This document shows, one piece after another, positions 26,273 to 34,744 of a DNA stretch of 64,000 nucleotides. Below the pieces are notes generated by a model, which was not told where the DNA came from, did not search any database, and saw only the letters and a program-made list of their open reading frames with translations. The stretch's first letter is position 1. Each line of letters starts with the position of its first letter. The DNA is from Hymenobacter piscis. Its GTDB lineage: Bacteria > Bacteroidota > Bacteroidia > Cytophagales > Hymenobacteraceae. The stretch is taken from the NCBI RefSeq assembly GCF_018760735.1, contig NZ_JAHHZN010000009.1, forward strand, positions 121,181 through 185,180, written 5' to 3'. The translations under genes and the position numbers were made by a program.

Positions 26273-27556
26273 TCACACCTCCCGCAGGGGTTTGCCCTGC
26301 TGGCGGACCCAGCGGCGGTGCTTGGGCTCCCCGATAACCTGGGCGCTGTAGATGCCGCGGTGGCCCGAGAACAGGTAGCTCACCACGCAGGCCAGCCCGG
26401 CGTAGAGGCCGCACTCGTTGCCGAACAGCTCCATGGCCATGAGCGTGCAGGCCAAAGGCGTGTTCGCGGCCCCCGCAAAAACGGCCACGAAGCCCATGCC
26501 CGCCAGCAGCGGCAGGGGCAGGGGCAGCAGCCAGGCCAGGGCGTTACCCAATGTGGCGCCCACAAAAAACAGGGGCGTCACCTCGCCGCCCTTAAAGCTG
26601 GCGCCCAGCGTGAGGGCCGTGAGCAGGATTTTGAGGGCGAAGGCGTAAGGCACCAGCGGCCCCTGGAAGGCCGCGACGATGGTGGGCACGCCCAGTCCGA
26701 TGTAGTCGGTAGTGCCCAAGGCCCACACCAGCGCGGCCACTACCACGCCGCCCAGCGCGGGCCGTAGCGGGGGCCAGCTCACCCGGCTTTTATAGAAGCG
26801 GCCCACCGCGTGGGTGGCTTCCGCGAACAGGCGCCCACCCAGCCCGAAAGCCACGCCCGCCACGGCCGCCAGCAGCAGGTTCTGCACGGACAGCGGCGGC
26901 ACGGCGGGCACTAGCAGGTGCGGATAGGCGGTGTGGCCCACGCCCCAGGCCCGGGTTACGAGGTCGGCGCCGGCGGCGGCCAGGAAGGCGGGCAGGATGG
27001 CATCGTAGCGGAGGCGGCCCAGGAAAAACACTTCGAGCCCGAACACAGCCCCGGCCAGCGGCGTCCCGAACACGGAGGCAAAGCCCGCGCTGATGCCCGC
27101 AATAAGCAGAATCCGCCGCTCCCGGCGGTGCAGGCCCAGCCGGCGGTGAAGCTGGTCGGCCAGGGAGGCGCCCATCTGCACCGCCGTGCCCTCCCGCCCC
27201 GCCGAGCCCCCGAACAGGTGGGTGAGCACCGTGCCCAGCAGCACCAGCGGGGCCATGCGCAGGGGCAGCACCGCCCGGGGGTGATGGATTTCGTCGAGCA
27301 GCAGGTTGTTGCCGGCTTCTACGCTCCGGCCCAGGTAGTGGTAAAGCAGGCCCACCAGCAGCCCCCCCACCGGCAGCAGGGCAATCATCCAGACGTGAGC
27401 CTCGCGCCAGTTGGTGGCCCAGTCCAGGGCTACTAAAAAGCCCGCCGAAGCGGTGCCCGCCAGCAGCGCCACGCCCGCCCCCAGCAGCAACCAGCGGCCC
27501 AGATAAAGCAGCAGCAGCCGGTATTCAGTCAGCAAAGCGGGCAGAGGATTCTTCAT
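26273..27556 (-). CDS. ClC-family chloride channel or transporter
   Basis: 427 residues with about 10-12 hydrophobic helices typical of the ClC fold. The central motif GGSAGREGTAVQMG corresponds to the conserved GREGP region with its gating Glu; GISAGFASVFGTPLAGAVFGLE is the next signature, and GAANTPLACTLMAMELFG the late one. The N-terminal GSGIP anion-site motif of typical ClC proteins is replaced by EAGNN, as in a divergent bacterial branch. Whether it is a channel or a proton-coupled exchanger, and whether chloride or another anion is moved, cannot be decided here. There are no C-terminal CBS domains. It is transcribed toward the copper genes and ends in the repeat at 26129-26270. Confidence 0.9.
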   Translation of the reverse strand: MKNPLPALLTEYRLLLLYLGRWLLLGAGVALLAGTASAGFLVALDWATNWREAHVWMIALLPVGGLLVGLLYHYLGRSVEAGNNLLLDEIHHPRAVLPLRMAPLVLLGTVLTHLFGGSAGREGTAVQMGASLADQLHRRLGLHRRERRILLIAGISAGFASVFGTPLAGAVFGLEVFFLGRLRYDAILPAFLAAAGADLVTRAWGVGHTAYPHLLVPAVPPLSVQNLLLAAVAGVAFGLGGRLFAEATHAVGRFYKSRVSWPPLRPALGGVVVAALVWALGTTDYIGLGVPTIVAAFQGPLVPYAFALKILLTALTLGASFKGGEVTPLFFVGATLGNALAWLLPLPLPLLAGMGFVAVFAGAANTPLACTLMAMELFGNECGLYAGLACVVSYLFSGHRGIYSAQVIGEPKHRRWVRQQGKPLREV

Positions 27557-27693
27557 ACGCAGTTCCCGAAAGGCGGGCCGGTAAAAGTACGCACCCCAAT
27601 TGAAGCCACCGCCCCGGAACCGGGCAGGACGCCCCAGGTGTTCGAATGGGGAAAATCAATATATTCAATCCCACGTCGCTTCGTTATTGCCCT

Positions 27694-28821
27694 ATGACTT
27701 CTTCTACTGTTGAATGGCCGTTTCGGGCGGGGCTGATGGCCGCGCTGCTGCTGCTGCTGGCAAGCTGCGGTGACAAGCAAAAATCAGATGATTCGGGCCA
27801 GAATACGTACATCCCGACGCCTTACGTGCTTAGCCTGCCGGCCAACCTGCCCCGGAACGTAGCCATTCCGGCCGATAACCCGCTAACCGAGGAGGGGGTA
27901 GCCCTGGGCCGGAAGCTGTTCTACGAAGTGCGGCTTTCGGGCAACGGCACCCAATCGTGCGGAAGCTGCCACCAGCAAAGCCGGGCCTTCACCGATGGCC
28001 GCGCCCGGGCCCTGGGCGCCGAGGGCCAGACGCACCGGCGCAACACCATGAGCCTGGCTAACCTGCTCTGGGAAAAAACCTTGACCTGGGATGGTGCCGC
28101 CACCAGCCTGGAGCAGCAGGCGCGCGTGCCCCTCGAAGACCCGGTGGAAATGCACCAGTTGCTGGCTACCAGTGTGCAGCGGCTCCAGCAGACCGACCTC
28201 TACCCGCCCCTGTTTCAGCAGGCCTTCGGGAGCAGCACCATCACTGAAACCAACGTGCTCAAAGCCCTGGCTCAGTTCGAGCGGACCCTGATTTCGGCCA
28301 ACTCGCCCTACGACAAGCACATCCGCAAGGAAGGCTCCCTCACGCCCACCGAGCGGGCCGGGGCCCGCCTCTTCAACGACCATCCGGGCGAAGTCAGCGG
28401 GATTTTTATCCGGGGCGGGGCCTGCCACCACTGCCATATCAGCGAAAACGGCCTGTTCAGCTCCCCCGACTTCTTCAACAACGGCCTCGACCTGACCTTC
28501 GCCGACCCCGGCCGGGCCGGCGTGACGGGCCAGGCCCTCGACCGGGGCCGCTTTAAAGTCCCCAGCCTGCGCAACATCGCCCAGACGGCCCCTTACATGC
28601 ACGACGGACGGTTCGCTACGCTGGAAGAAGTTCTCGACCACTACAACGAGCACGTGCAAACGGCCAGCCCTGGCCTCGACCCCAACGTGCTCCTTTCCAA
28701 CACGCCCAACGGCACCCGTCTCGACCTCACGGCCCAGGAAAAAACGCAGTTGCTGGCCTTCCTGCGCACCCTCACCGATTCAACTTTCCTCACTGATAAG
28801 CGTTTTTCCAACCCATTTTAG
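27694..28821 (+). CDS. Second di-heme cytochrome c peroxidase family lipoprotein
   Basis: 375 residues with a lipoprotein signal (LLLLLASC, Cys25) and heme sites CGSCH (about residues 89-93) and CHHCH (about 244-248). The family blocks [52 protein letters not shown] and [13 protein letters not shown] are present. It is closely similar in plan to the gene at 23504 but has no MbnP-like partner next to it, so it may be a true peroxidase or serve the same MbnP-like protein. The start at 27694 gives the signal peptide. It is transcribed away from the ClC gene. Confidence 0.9.
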   Translation: MTSSTVEWPFRAGLMAALLLLLASCGDKQKSDDSGQNTYIPTPYVLSLPANLPRNVAIPADNPLTEEGVALGRKLFYEVRLSGNGTQSCGSCHQQSRAFTDGRARALGAEGQTHRRNTMSLANLLWEKTLTWDGAATSLEQQARVPLEDPVEMHQLLATSVQRLQQTDLYPPLFQQAFGSSTITETNVLKALAQFERTLISANSPYDKHIRKEGSLTPTERAGARLFNDHPGEVSGIFIRGGACHHCHISENGLFSSPDFFNNGLDLTFADPGRAGVTGQALDRGRFKVPSLRNIAQTAPYMHDGRFATLEEVLDHYNEHVQTASPGLDPNVLLSNTPNGTRLDLTAQEKTQLLAFLRTLTDSTFLTDKRFSNPF

Positions 28822-29011
28822 GGTTAGACAGCAACAGTGGGCAGCGAAAAAAGGGGGCTGGCTATTACGGCCGGGGGGCGTAGCGCCACATCTACCCGCC
28901 GTTTGCCAGTCAGTTGCTTGGTCAGAGGCGCCACCTGATTTTCCGATTTGGCGTCCGTTGCCGGCCGTACTGCGTACCAGCCCTGTCTTCTGTTTTATCG
29001 ACCTGCTTCTT

Positions 29012-29179
29012 ATGAAACGCCTGTTCTTGTACGTCGGCTTATGGGCTGCGCTGGCCTCCTGTACCCTCTCGCCGCGTCAGAGCAAGGGACGCACCCTTAG
29101 CCCCGACCGCGAAACCATGACCCCGGACCACATGCCCGAAGACTCCGCCGATGCTCGTCCTGATTCCCTGCGCCGATAG
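29012..29179 (+). CDS. Very small lipoprotein
   Basis: 55 residues: a lipoprotein signal (MKRLFLYVGLWAALASC, Cys17) and a short polar tail rich in Asp, Pro, Arg and Ser with no domain. Such tiny lipoproteins are common in Bacteroidota and usually unassigned. The ATG at 29012 is chosen for the signal peptide. The stop codon TAG overlaps the first bases of a perfect 36-bp hairpin arm. Confidence 0.55.
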   Translation: MKRLFLYVGLWAALASCTLSPRQSKGRTLSPDRETMTPDHMPEDSADARPDSLRR

Positions 29180-29253
29180 TTCGGATTTGTGCTACAGCAA
29201 AATGCTCATCCTGCCTACAGGATGAGCATTTTGCTGTAGCACAAATCCGAACT
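29178..29253. terminator. Perfect 36-bp-arm hairpin between convergent genes
   Basis: Arms 29178-29213 and 29218-29253 are perfectly complementary over 36 bp with a 4-base loop CCTA. The core, with AAAATGCTCATCCTG and CAGGATGAGCATTTT, has the form of a bidirectional terminator. The arms reach from the stop codon of the small lipoprotein to within two bases of the ftsZ stop. Confidence 0.85.
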
Positions 29254-29254
29254 G

Positions 29255-30739
29255 TTAGTCCACGTTGTCGTGGAGGAAGCGGTTGTCGCCCAGCAGCTCG
29301 TTGTCGTCGGAGAGGTTGAAGCGGCTGATGTTCTGCTCGGAGGAAGGCACCACGTTTTCCAGCTTCACCTGGCGGCGCAGGTAAGCGGGCGTGTCCAACT
29401 GGTCCTTGAGGGTTTCGTTGGTCAGACCGTTGCTCAGGGCCTGCAGCCGCAGGCGGCGCTCCTCCGCCCGGGCATCCAGAGCCGGGCGCGGCAGGGCGTG
29501 CTGGGCTGCTACGGGCGGGGCCGTCTGGGGCTGCTGCTGGTAGAGTACCGGCTCGGGCGTAGGCATCGAAGGAGCTGAAACCGTGGGCTGGCCGTGCTGG
29601 GCCGGGGAGGTTTCCAGGTCGCGCTTTACTACCTGAGGCTCAGGCTCGGCGGGTACCGGCGTCCCGAAAGTAGGGACCACCGCTGCCGTTTCTGCACGGT
29701 CAGCCGCCGTTTCTTCGGCCTCAGGCTGTATCGTATTCGGGTCGCGGGCTACTACTTCGGTGATGTTGTGGGCGTCGCGGGCAAAGCCGGTGGCAATAAC
29801 CGTCACCCGGATGCTCTGGCCCAGGGTAGGATCGATGCCATGGCCAAAAATCACCTCGGCATTCTGTCCCGCCTTGTCCTGGATGTACTCCGTAATTTCG
29901 GTCAGCTCATCCATTTCCAGCTCGGCCTGGTCACCCGACATGATGCTGAGCAGGATGCGCTGGGCCCCGTGGATATCGGTGTTGTTGAGCAGCGGCGAGG
30001 CCAGGGCTTCTTCAGCCGCCCGGGCGGCCCGGTTCTCCCCTTCCGTCACGGAGCTGCCCATAACGGCCGCGCCCGAGTCCTTCATCACCGTTTTCACGTC
30101 TTCAAAGTCCACGTTCACATCGGCCGTTACCGTAATGATTTCGGCAATGGACTTGGCGGCGGTGCTCAGCACGGTATCGGCCTTGGCGAAGGCGGCCCGG
30201 ATGGGCAGGTTGCCGTAAATCTCGCGGAGCTTGTCGTTAAGAATCACCAGCACCGTGTCGCAGTTGTCGCTCAACTCCTTGATGCCCTGCTCAGCCTGCT
30301 GCCGCTTCTTGCGGCCCTCAAACATGAAAGGCGCCGTCACGATGCCTACCGTGAGAATGCCCAGCTCCTTGGCCACTTTGGCAATGATCGGGGCGGCCCC
30401 GGTGCCGGTGCCGCCGCCCATTCCGGCCGTGATGAACACCATGCGGGTACCGTTGCTGAGCAGTTCCCGGATCTGTTCACGGCTCTCGATGGCGGCCTGC
30501 TTGCCCCGTTCGGGGTTGGCACCGGCGCCCAGCCCTTCGGTCAGGTCGGCCCCGATCTGCAGGCGGTTGGGCACCGTGGAAGAGGCCAGGGCCTGCTTGT
30601 CGGTGTTGCAAATGACGAATTCGACGTCCTTGATGCCCTGGCTGAACATGTGGTTCACGGCATTGGAGCCGCCTCCCCCCACGCCAATCACCTTGATGAT
30701 GGACGTCGATTGCGCCGGAATGTCAAATGTATAATTCAT
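29255..30739 (-). CDS. ftsZ: Cell division protein FtsZ
   Basis: 494 residues; the tubulin-like GTPase that forms the division ring. The nucleotide loop GVGGGGSNAVNHM, the tubulin signature GGGTGTGAAP, the T7 loop NVDFEDVKTVM and the long variable linker (about residues 330-455, rich in Pro, Ala, Gln) are visible. The protein ends with FNLSDDNELLGDNRFLHDNVD-like conserved residues, probably the peptide that binds FtsA. It is the last gene of the dcw cluster, 116 bp after ftsA; that gap is a GGGTCTTAGG word-repeat element. The long hairpin at 29178 ends the transcript. Confidence 0.98.
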   Translation of the reverse strand: MNYTFDIPAQSTSIIKVIGVGGGGSNAVNHMFSQGIKDVEFVICNTDKQALASSTVPNRLQIGADLTEGLGAGANPERGKQAAIESREQIRELLSNGTRMVFITAGMGGGTGTGAAPIIAKVAKELGILTVGIVTAPFMFEGRKKRQQAEQGIKELSDNCDTVLVILNDKLREIYGNLPIRAAFAKADTVLSTAAKSIAEIITVTADVNVDFEDVKTVMKDSGAAVMGSSVTEGENRAARAAEEALASPLLNNTDIHGAQRILLSIMSGDQAELEMDELTEITEYIQDKAGQNAEVIFGHGIDPTLGQSIRVTVIATGFARDAHNITEVVARDPNTIQPEAEETAADRAETAAVVPTFGTPVPAEPEPQVVKRDLETSPAQHGQPTVSAPSMPTPEPVLYQQQPQTAPPVAAQHALPRPALDARAEERRLRLQALSNGLTNETLKDQLDTPAYLRRQVKLENVVPSSEQNISRFNLSDDNELLGDNRFLHDNVD

Positions 30740-30744
30740 TTTTT

Positions 30745-30858
30745 GGGGTCTTAGGGTCTAAGGGACTTAGGGTCTTGGTTTGATCAGGCGAAGGGTTGGA
30801 TTACGTTGCTAGTGAACTTCAATCCAAGATCCTAAGCTCCCAAGACCCTGAAACCCTA
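30745..30858. repeat. Word-repeat element, GGGTCTTAGGG family, between ftsA and ftsZ
   Basis: Left arm (30745 onward): GGGTCTTA, GGGTCTAA, GGGACTTA, GGGTCTTGG in tandem at 8-base spacing. Right arm: TCCTAAGC, CCAAGACCC, AAACCCTAG, the inverted words. The last three bases are the ftsA stop (TAG on the minus strand). Confidence 0.75.
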
Positions 30859-32253
30859 GTATTGTTTGTCGTCGAAGTCGTCAATCAGCAACCCTTTGGT
30901 GCGGCTGAGGATCTTCTGGAAGAAGTCGCCGGCACCCGACGATTTCTTGGGCTGCTCCGCGGCCGGCTGGGGGGCCGGCTGCGGGGCGGGCACGTTGTGC
31001 TGGGGGGCGGCCACCGGCGGGGCGGGGCGCACTTCCGGCGCAGCGCTGCGGTAGTAGTTCTGCTCGGGCTCGTCGTAGCCACGCTGGGCCACCCGGTCAT
31101 CGATGGAGCGGTAGCCGGCCAGCACGAGGCCCACCGTGGTGGCGTACATCGGCGACTTCACAGCTTCGATCTTGCTCTTGCCCAGGTGCTCGTTGGGGTA
31201 GCCGATACGGGTATCCATGCCGGTTACGTACTCCGTGAGCTGCACCAGGTTCTGGAGCTGGGAGCCGCCACCGGTCATCACAATGCCGGCCGCCAGCTTG
31301 TCGTGGAAGCCCAGGCGCTGAATCTCGGCGTACACCAGCTCCACGATTTCCTCCATCCGGGCCTCAATGATGTAGGCCAGGTTTTTCAGGCTGATTTCTT
31401 TGGGCGACCGGTCGCGCAGGCCGGGGATGCTCACGATTTCGTACTCGGAAGCTTCCTCGGCAATGGCTTTGCCGAACTTCACTTTGAGCTGCTCGGCCTG
31501 GTTCTGCATCACCAGGCAGCCCTGCTTGATATCGGAGGTGATGATGTTGCCGCCGAAGGGCAGCACGGCCGCGTGCCGGATGATGCCATCCTTGAACACG
31601 GCCAGATCGGTCGTGCCGCCCCCGATGTCAATCAGGGCCACACCGGCCTCCTTCTCCTCGTCGCTGAGCACCGACATGCTCGACGCCAGGGGCTCGAGAA
31701 TCAGGTTATCGATTTCCAGACCCGCCTTCGTGACGCACTTGTAGATGTTGTTGATGGCCGTGCTCTGAGCCGTGATGATGTGGAAGTTGCCCTCCAGGCG
31801 CACGCCCGACATGCCCACGGGGTCCAGAATACCTTCCTCGTAATCCACCTTGTAGTCCTGGGGCATCACGTGGATGATCTGGGAACCGGGAGGCGTTACC
31901 AGCCGGTACATGTCGCTGGTGAGGCGCTCCACGTCGGCCTGGGTGATTTCGTTGTCGACGGAGGCGCGGGTGATGCTGCCGTTGTGCTGCAGGCTCTTGA
32001 TGTGCTGGCCGGCAATGCCCACATTCACCACGCCAATGTTGATGCCCGACTGCTCCTCGGCCTGGCGGATGGCGCGCTTGATGGCATCCACCGTCTTGTC
32101 GATATTGGACACAATGCCCCGCACCACGCCCTCCGAGACGGCCTTGCCCAAACCCAAAATTTCGAGTTTGCCGAACTCGTTTTTGCGCCCGACCAGAGCG
32201 CAGATTTTGGTGGTACCGATATCGAGGCCGACTACAATCTTATCGTGTTGCAT
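30856..32253 (-). CDS. ftsA: Cell division protein FtsA
   Basis: 465 residues of the actin-like ATPase that tethers FtsZ to the membrane. The N-terminal VVGLDIGTTKICALVG, the 1C-domain region ASVDNEITQADVERL, ALIDIGGGTTDLAVF and IVMTGGGSQLQNL nucleotide motifs are visible. An Ala/Pro-rich linker after residue 390 leads to a C-terminal SGAGDFFQKILSRTKGLL amphipathic helix, the likely membrane-targeting segment. It lies 84 bp downstream of ftsQ. Confidence 0.97.
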   Translation of the reverse strand: MQHDKIVVGLDIGTTKICALVGRKNEFGKLEILGLGKAVSEGVVRGIVSNIDKTVDAIKRAIRQAEEQSGINIGVVNVGIAGQHIKSLQHNGSITRASVDNEITQADVERLTSDMYRLVTPPGSQIIHVMPQDYKVDYEEGILDPVGMSGVRLEGNFHIITAQSTAINNIYKCVTKAGLEIDNLILEPLASSMSVLSDEEKEAGVALIDIGGGTTDLAVFKDGIIRHAAVLPFGGNIITSDIKQGCLVMQNQAEQLKVKFGKAIAEEASEYEIVSIPGLRDRSPKEISLKNLAYIIEARMEEIVELVYAEIQRLGFHDKLAAGIVMTGGGSQLQNLVQLTEYVTGMDTRIGYPNEHLGKSKIEAVKSPMYATTVGLVLAGYRSIDDRVAQRGYDEPEQNYYRSAAPEVRPAPPVAAPQHNVPAPQPAPQPAAEQPKKSSGAGDFFQKILSRTKGLLIDDFDDKQY

Positions 32254-32298
32254 GGGGAGGAAGGGCGAGAGAGTTGCGGTTGGGTGCAGGAAAGTAGA

Positions 32299-32329
32299 GT
32301 CTAATGCGCTTTAAGGTAGCGTTTTAGAC
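32299..32329. other. Hairpin between ftsQ and ftsA
   Basis: GTCTAA and CGCT pair with AGCG and TTAGAC with one 2x2 internal mismatch around a 7-base loop. There is no T run, so it is not a convincing terminator. Confidence 0.35.
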
Positions 32330-32337
32330 CGATAGTT

Positions 32338-33096
32338 TTATTCGCAGATGATTTGGTCCTTGAACTCGACGTTGACGCGATGGTACGTGTCCCAGCCCAG
32401 AACCGGGGGAATTTGCCGGTAAAATACCATCAGTTTCGCGAATTTTTCCGAAATATTCTCAGGAAAGCCAAATTCCACACGTTGGTCGCCAACCTGTTGG
32501 GTGAACGAAATTTTACCGTTCGGTCCGACAAATACTTCGGCCACCTGCGCCCGCCAGAATGGCTGCTCATCCACGTAACGCAGAAACTCCAGGTAACGCG
32601 TGCCGCTGCTGTCCTGAAAAAAGGCCGCCGACAACGGCGCCCCATCCGGGCGCGACACCGGCACCACCCGGGCCGTAAACAGGGGGGAAAGCGGCAGTCG
32701 CCGGCCATCAGCATCCAGGTAGCTGTCCTGGCGCGAGTCGGCGTGCACGAGGCGGGCGATGGGCCGGCTCTGGCGCACGTCGGCGTGCAGGTTACCGGCC
32801 AGGTCGCGGTACACCTGCGCATCCTTCACAAAGCTGTGGGCCTTCAGGCGGGCTTCCAGGTCTTTCAGATTCACGTCTTCGGGAGCGGCTCCCTCCAGAC
32901 GATCCTGGCCCTGGCGGGTCAGCAGGCCGGTGACTTCCCGCTCACCGATGAAGAAGTTGTTGAACTCGTTGCCAATGGTTACAATGACGCCACCCACCCG
33001 CCGATTAGCCTGCCGCACCGCGGCAAAGGCCGTCAGCCCGGCCAGCAGCAGCAGGCAGACGGTGGCAAACAGCAGGTTATGGGCTTTACGCTTCAT
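32338..33096 (-). CDS. ftsQ: Cell division protein FtsQ/DivIB-like
   Basis: 252 residues with one N-terminal membrane helix (LLFATVCLLLLAGLTAFAAV) and a periplasmic part with a POTRA-like beginning (LKDLEARLKAHSFVKDAQVYRD) and a beta-rich FtsQ domain. FtsQ bridges the early and late division proteins in the periplasm. Sequence similarity in this family is low, so position between murC and ftsA is the main support, with the TM-POTRA layout. The start at 33096 puts the helix near the N-terminus after a short basic stretch. Confidence 0.85.
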   Translation of the reverse strand: MKRKAHNLLFATVCLLLLAGLTAFAAVRQANRRVGGVIVTIGNEFNNFFIGEREVTGLLTRQGQDRLEGAAPEDVNLKDLEARLKAHSFVKDAQVYRDLAGNLHADVRQSRPIARLVHADSRQDSYLDADGRRLPLSPLFTARVVPVSRPDGAPLSAAFFQDSSGTRYLEFLRYVDEQPFWRAQVAEVFVGPNGKISFTQQVGDQRVEFGFPENISEKFAKLMVFYRQIPPVLGWDTYHRVNVEFKDQIICE

Positions 33097-33172
33097 GGTG
33101 GGTTCAGGGGCGGGAGCGTCGGGCAGGCCGGCGGCAGGAAGCTAGGGTCGGGGCAGGCAGAAAGCCAAAGGC

Positions 33173-34690
33173 TTATTCCCGCCAGCGAATATTCAAAATA
33201 TTCCTTAATTGAGGCACCAACTGGTCCACATCGCCGGCCCCTACGGTGGCTAATACGTCAAAATTCGGATTGGTTTCGGCATTTTGCAAAATTTCGGCCT
33301 TGGTTTGCAGAGATTTTTCCGGGGCCGTGATTTGGGATAAAATCAATTCCGACGTAACACCCGGCATGGGCAGCTCCCGGGCCGGGTAGATGTCGAGCAG
33401 CACCACTTCATCGGCAAGACTCAGACTTTCAGCGAATCCGGGGGCAAAATCGCGGGTGCGGCTGAAGAGGTGGGGCTGAAAAATCACGCGCAGCCGCCGG
33501 CCCGGATACAGGGCGCGCAGGGACTTGAGGAAAGCCTCGATTTCGCGGGGGTGGTGGGCGTAATCGTCTACGTACACCTTGGGCGCGGCGGGCGTGCCGG
33601 CCGTGACAATGAACTCGAAGCGGCGTTTGACGCCCCGGTAGGCCGCCACGGCGGCCCGCAGCTGCTCCTCGGAAAGGCCGTGCAGGCGGGCCACGCAGGC
33701 GGCCGCCAGCATGTTTTCCACGTTGTGGAAGCCCGGCACCGCCAGCTCCAGCCCTTCTATTCTGGCTGTTGGCTGAGAGCTATTGGCTGATAGCGCCGTT
33801 TGTTCCGCATCCGACGGGCCGTGCATGTCGAAACGGAACAGGTGCCCCTCGGCCGAGATGTTGGCGGCGTACAGTTCGGGGCCCTGCGCGGGGCTCAGGC
33901 CGTAGTGCAGCACCCGCACCCCGGCCGGGGCGGCGGCGGCCACGCTCGCATCGGCGGTGTGGTTGATGATGAGCGTGCCCCCGGGCTGAATCTGACCCAC
34001 GAACTGCCGGAACGACTCGAGCAGCGTGTCGGCGTCGCCGTAGATGTCGAGGTGGTCGGCATCGGTGCTCGTGACGATGGCCACGGTCGGGAACAGGGTC
34101 AGGAAGCTCCGGTCGTACTCGTCGGCCTCCACGACTACGGGAATGGCGCTGGTTGTTGGTTGTTGGTTGTTGGTTGTTGGCTCTCCGTCACTCAACCTGC
34201 TCCCCCGCTCACCGGCTTCCGAAGGCAGCAACAGATTCGAGCCCAGGTTTACGCTGATGCCGCCCAGAAAGGCCGCGCAGGGCACGCCCGCGTGGTGGAG
34301 CAGGTGGGCCACCATGCTGCTGGTGGTGGTTTTGCCGTGGGTGCCGGCCACCGCAATGGTAGGGCGGCCCTGGGTGAGCAGGCCCAGCACCTGGCTGCGC
34401 TTGCGGATGTCGTAGCCCTGCTCCCGCAGCCAGGCCCACTCGCGGTGGTCCTTCGGAATGGCGGGCGTGAGCACAACGAGCGTATCGGCGGGGTTTTCGC
34501 GTACGGCCGACGGCAGGTTTTCCACCGCGTCGTCGTAGTGAATCAGGATGCCTTCGGCCGTGAGGGCCTCCGTGAGGGGAGTTCTCGTTTTATCGTAGCC
34601 GCTCACGACGTGCCCGTTGGCCCGGAACCAGCGCGCCAGCGCCGACATACCGATGCCGCCGATACCGAGGAAGAAGACGTTGGTTTGCAT
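33173..34690 (-). CDS. murC: UDP-N-acetylmuramate--L-alanine ligase with two in-frame insertions
   Basis: Adds L-Ala to UDP-MurNAc in peptidoglycan synthesis. The Rossmann start FLGIGGIGMSALARWF, ATP loop AGTHGKTTTSSMVAHL, VVVEADEYDRSFL, TSTDADHLDIYGD and HNVENMLAA are all present. At 505 residues it is longer than the usual 450-480. The surplus lies in two places: residues about 157-183 (GERGSRLSDGE then PTTNNQQPTT), between SNLLL and VVVEAD, and residues about 292-309 (ending SANSSQPTA), before RIEGLELAVPG. Both insertions are encoded by low-complexity words that belong to the intergenic repeat families of this window. All catalytic motifs are intact, so the enzyme should be active. Confidence 0.96.
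   Translation of the reverse strand: MQTNVFFLGIGGIGMSALARWFRANGHVVSGYDKTRTPLTEALTAEGILIHYDDAVENLPSAVRENPADTLVVLTPAIPKDHREWAWLREQGYDIRKRSQVLGLLTQGRPTIAVAGTHGKTTTSSMVAHLLHHAGVPCAAFLGGISVNLGSNLLLPSEAGERGSRLSDGEPTTNNQQPTTSAIPVVVEADEYDRSFLTLFPTVAIVTSTDADHLDIYGDADTLLESFRQFVGQIQPGGTLIINHTADASVAAAAPAGVRVLHYGLSPAQGPELYAANISAEGHLFRFDMHGPSDAEQTALSANSSQPTARIEGLELAVPGFHNVENMLAAACVARLHGLSEEQLRAAVAAYRGVKRRFEFIVTAGTPAAPKVYVDDYAHHPREIEAFLKSLRALYPGRRLRVIFQPHLFSRTRDFAPGFAESLSLADEVVLLDIYPARELPMPGVTSELILSQITAPEKSLQTKAEILQNAETNPNFDVLATVGAGDVDQLVPQLRNILNIRWRE
33757..33794. repeat. Repeat words inside murC (insertion 2)
   Basis: CTGGCTGTTGGCTGAGAGC followed by TATTGGCTGATAG; on the coding strand CTATCAGCCAATAG and CTCTCAGCCAACAGCC. 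The words match the sdhA-sdhB element at 20533-20625. The reading frame is kept. Confidence 0.65.
34150..34180. repeat. Repeat words inside murC (insertion 1)
   Basis: Four tandem copies of TGGTTGT (CCAACAA on the coding strand) encode the PTTNNQQPTT stretch. The run is in frame and close in style to the GTTGTCAGTT elements in nearby gaps. Confidence 0.65.
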
Positions 34691-34744
34691 GCTGTGGGGT
34701 GTTGGGAGCCTAGGGTCTGGAAAACTGGGTAACGCCAGTCGTTA

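Noticed and set aside
34150..34180. The TGGTTGT array as a CRISPR repeat or slippage locus
   Set aside because: Units are 7 bases and contiguous, with no spacers and no cas genes. Phase change by slippage is possible in principle, but four units would shift the murC frame on loss of one, and there is no sign of such control.
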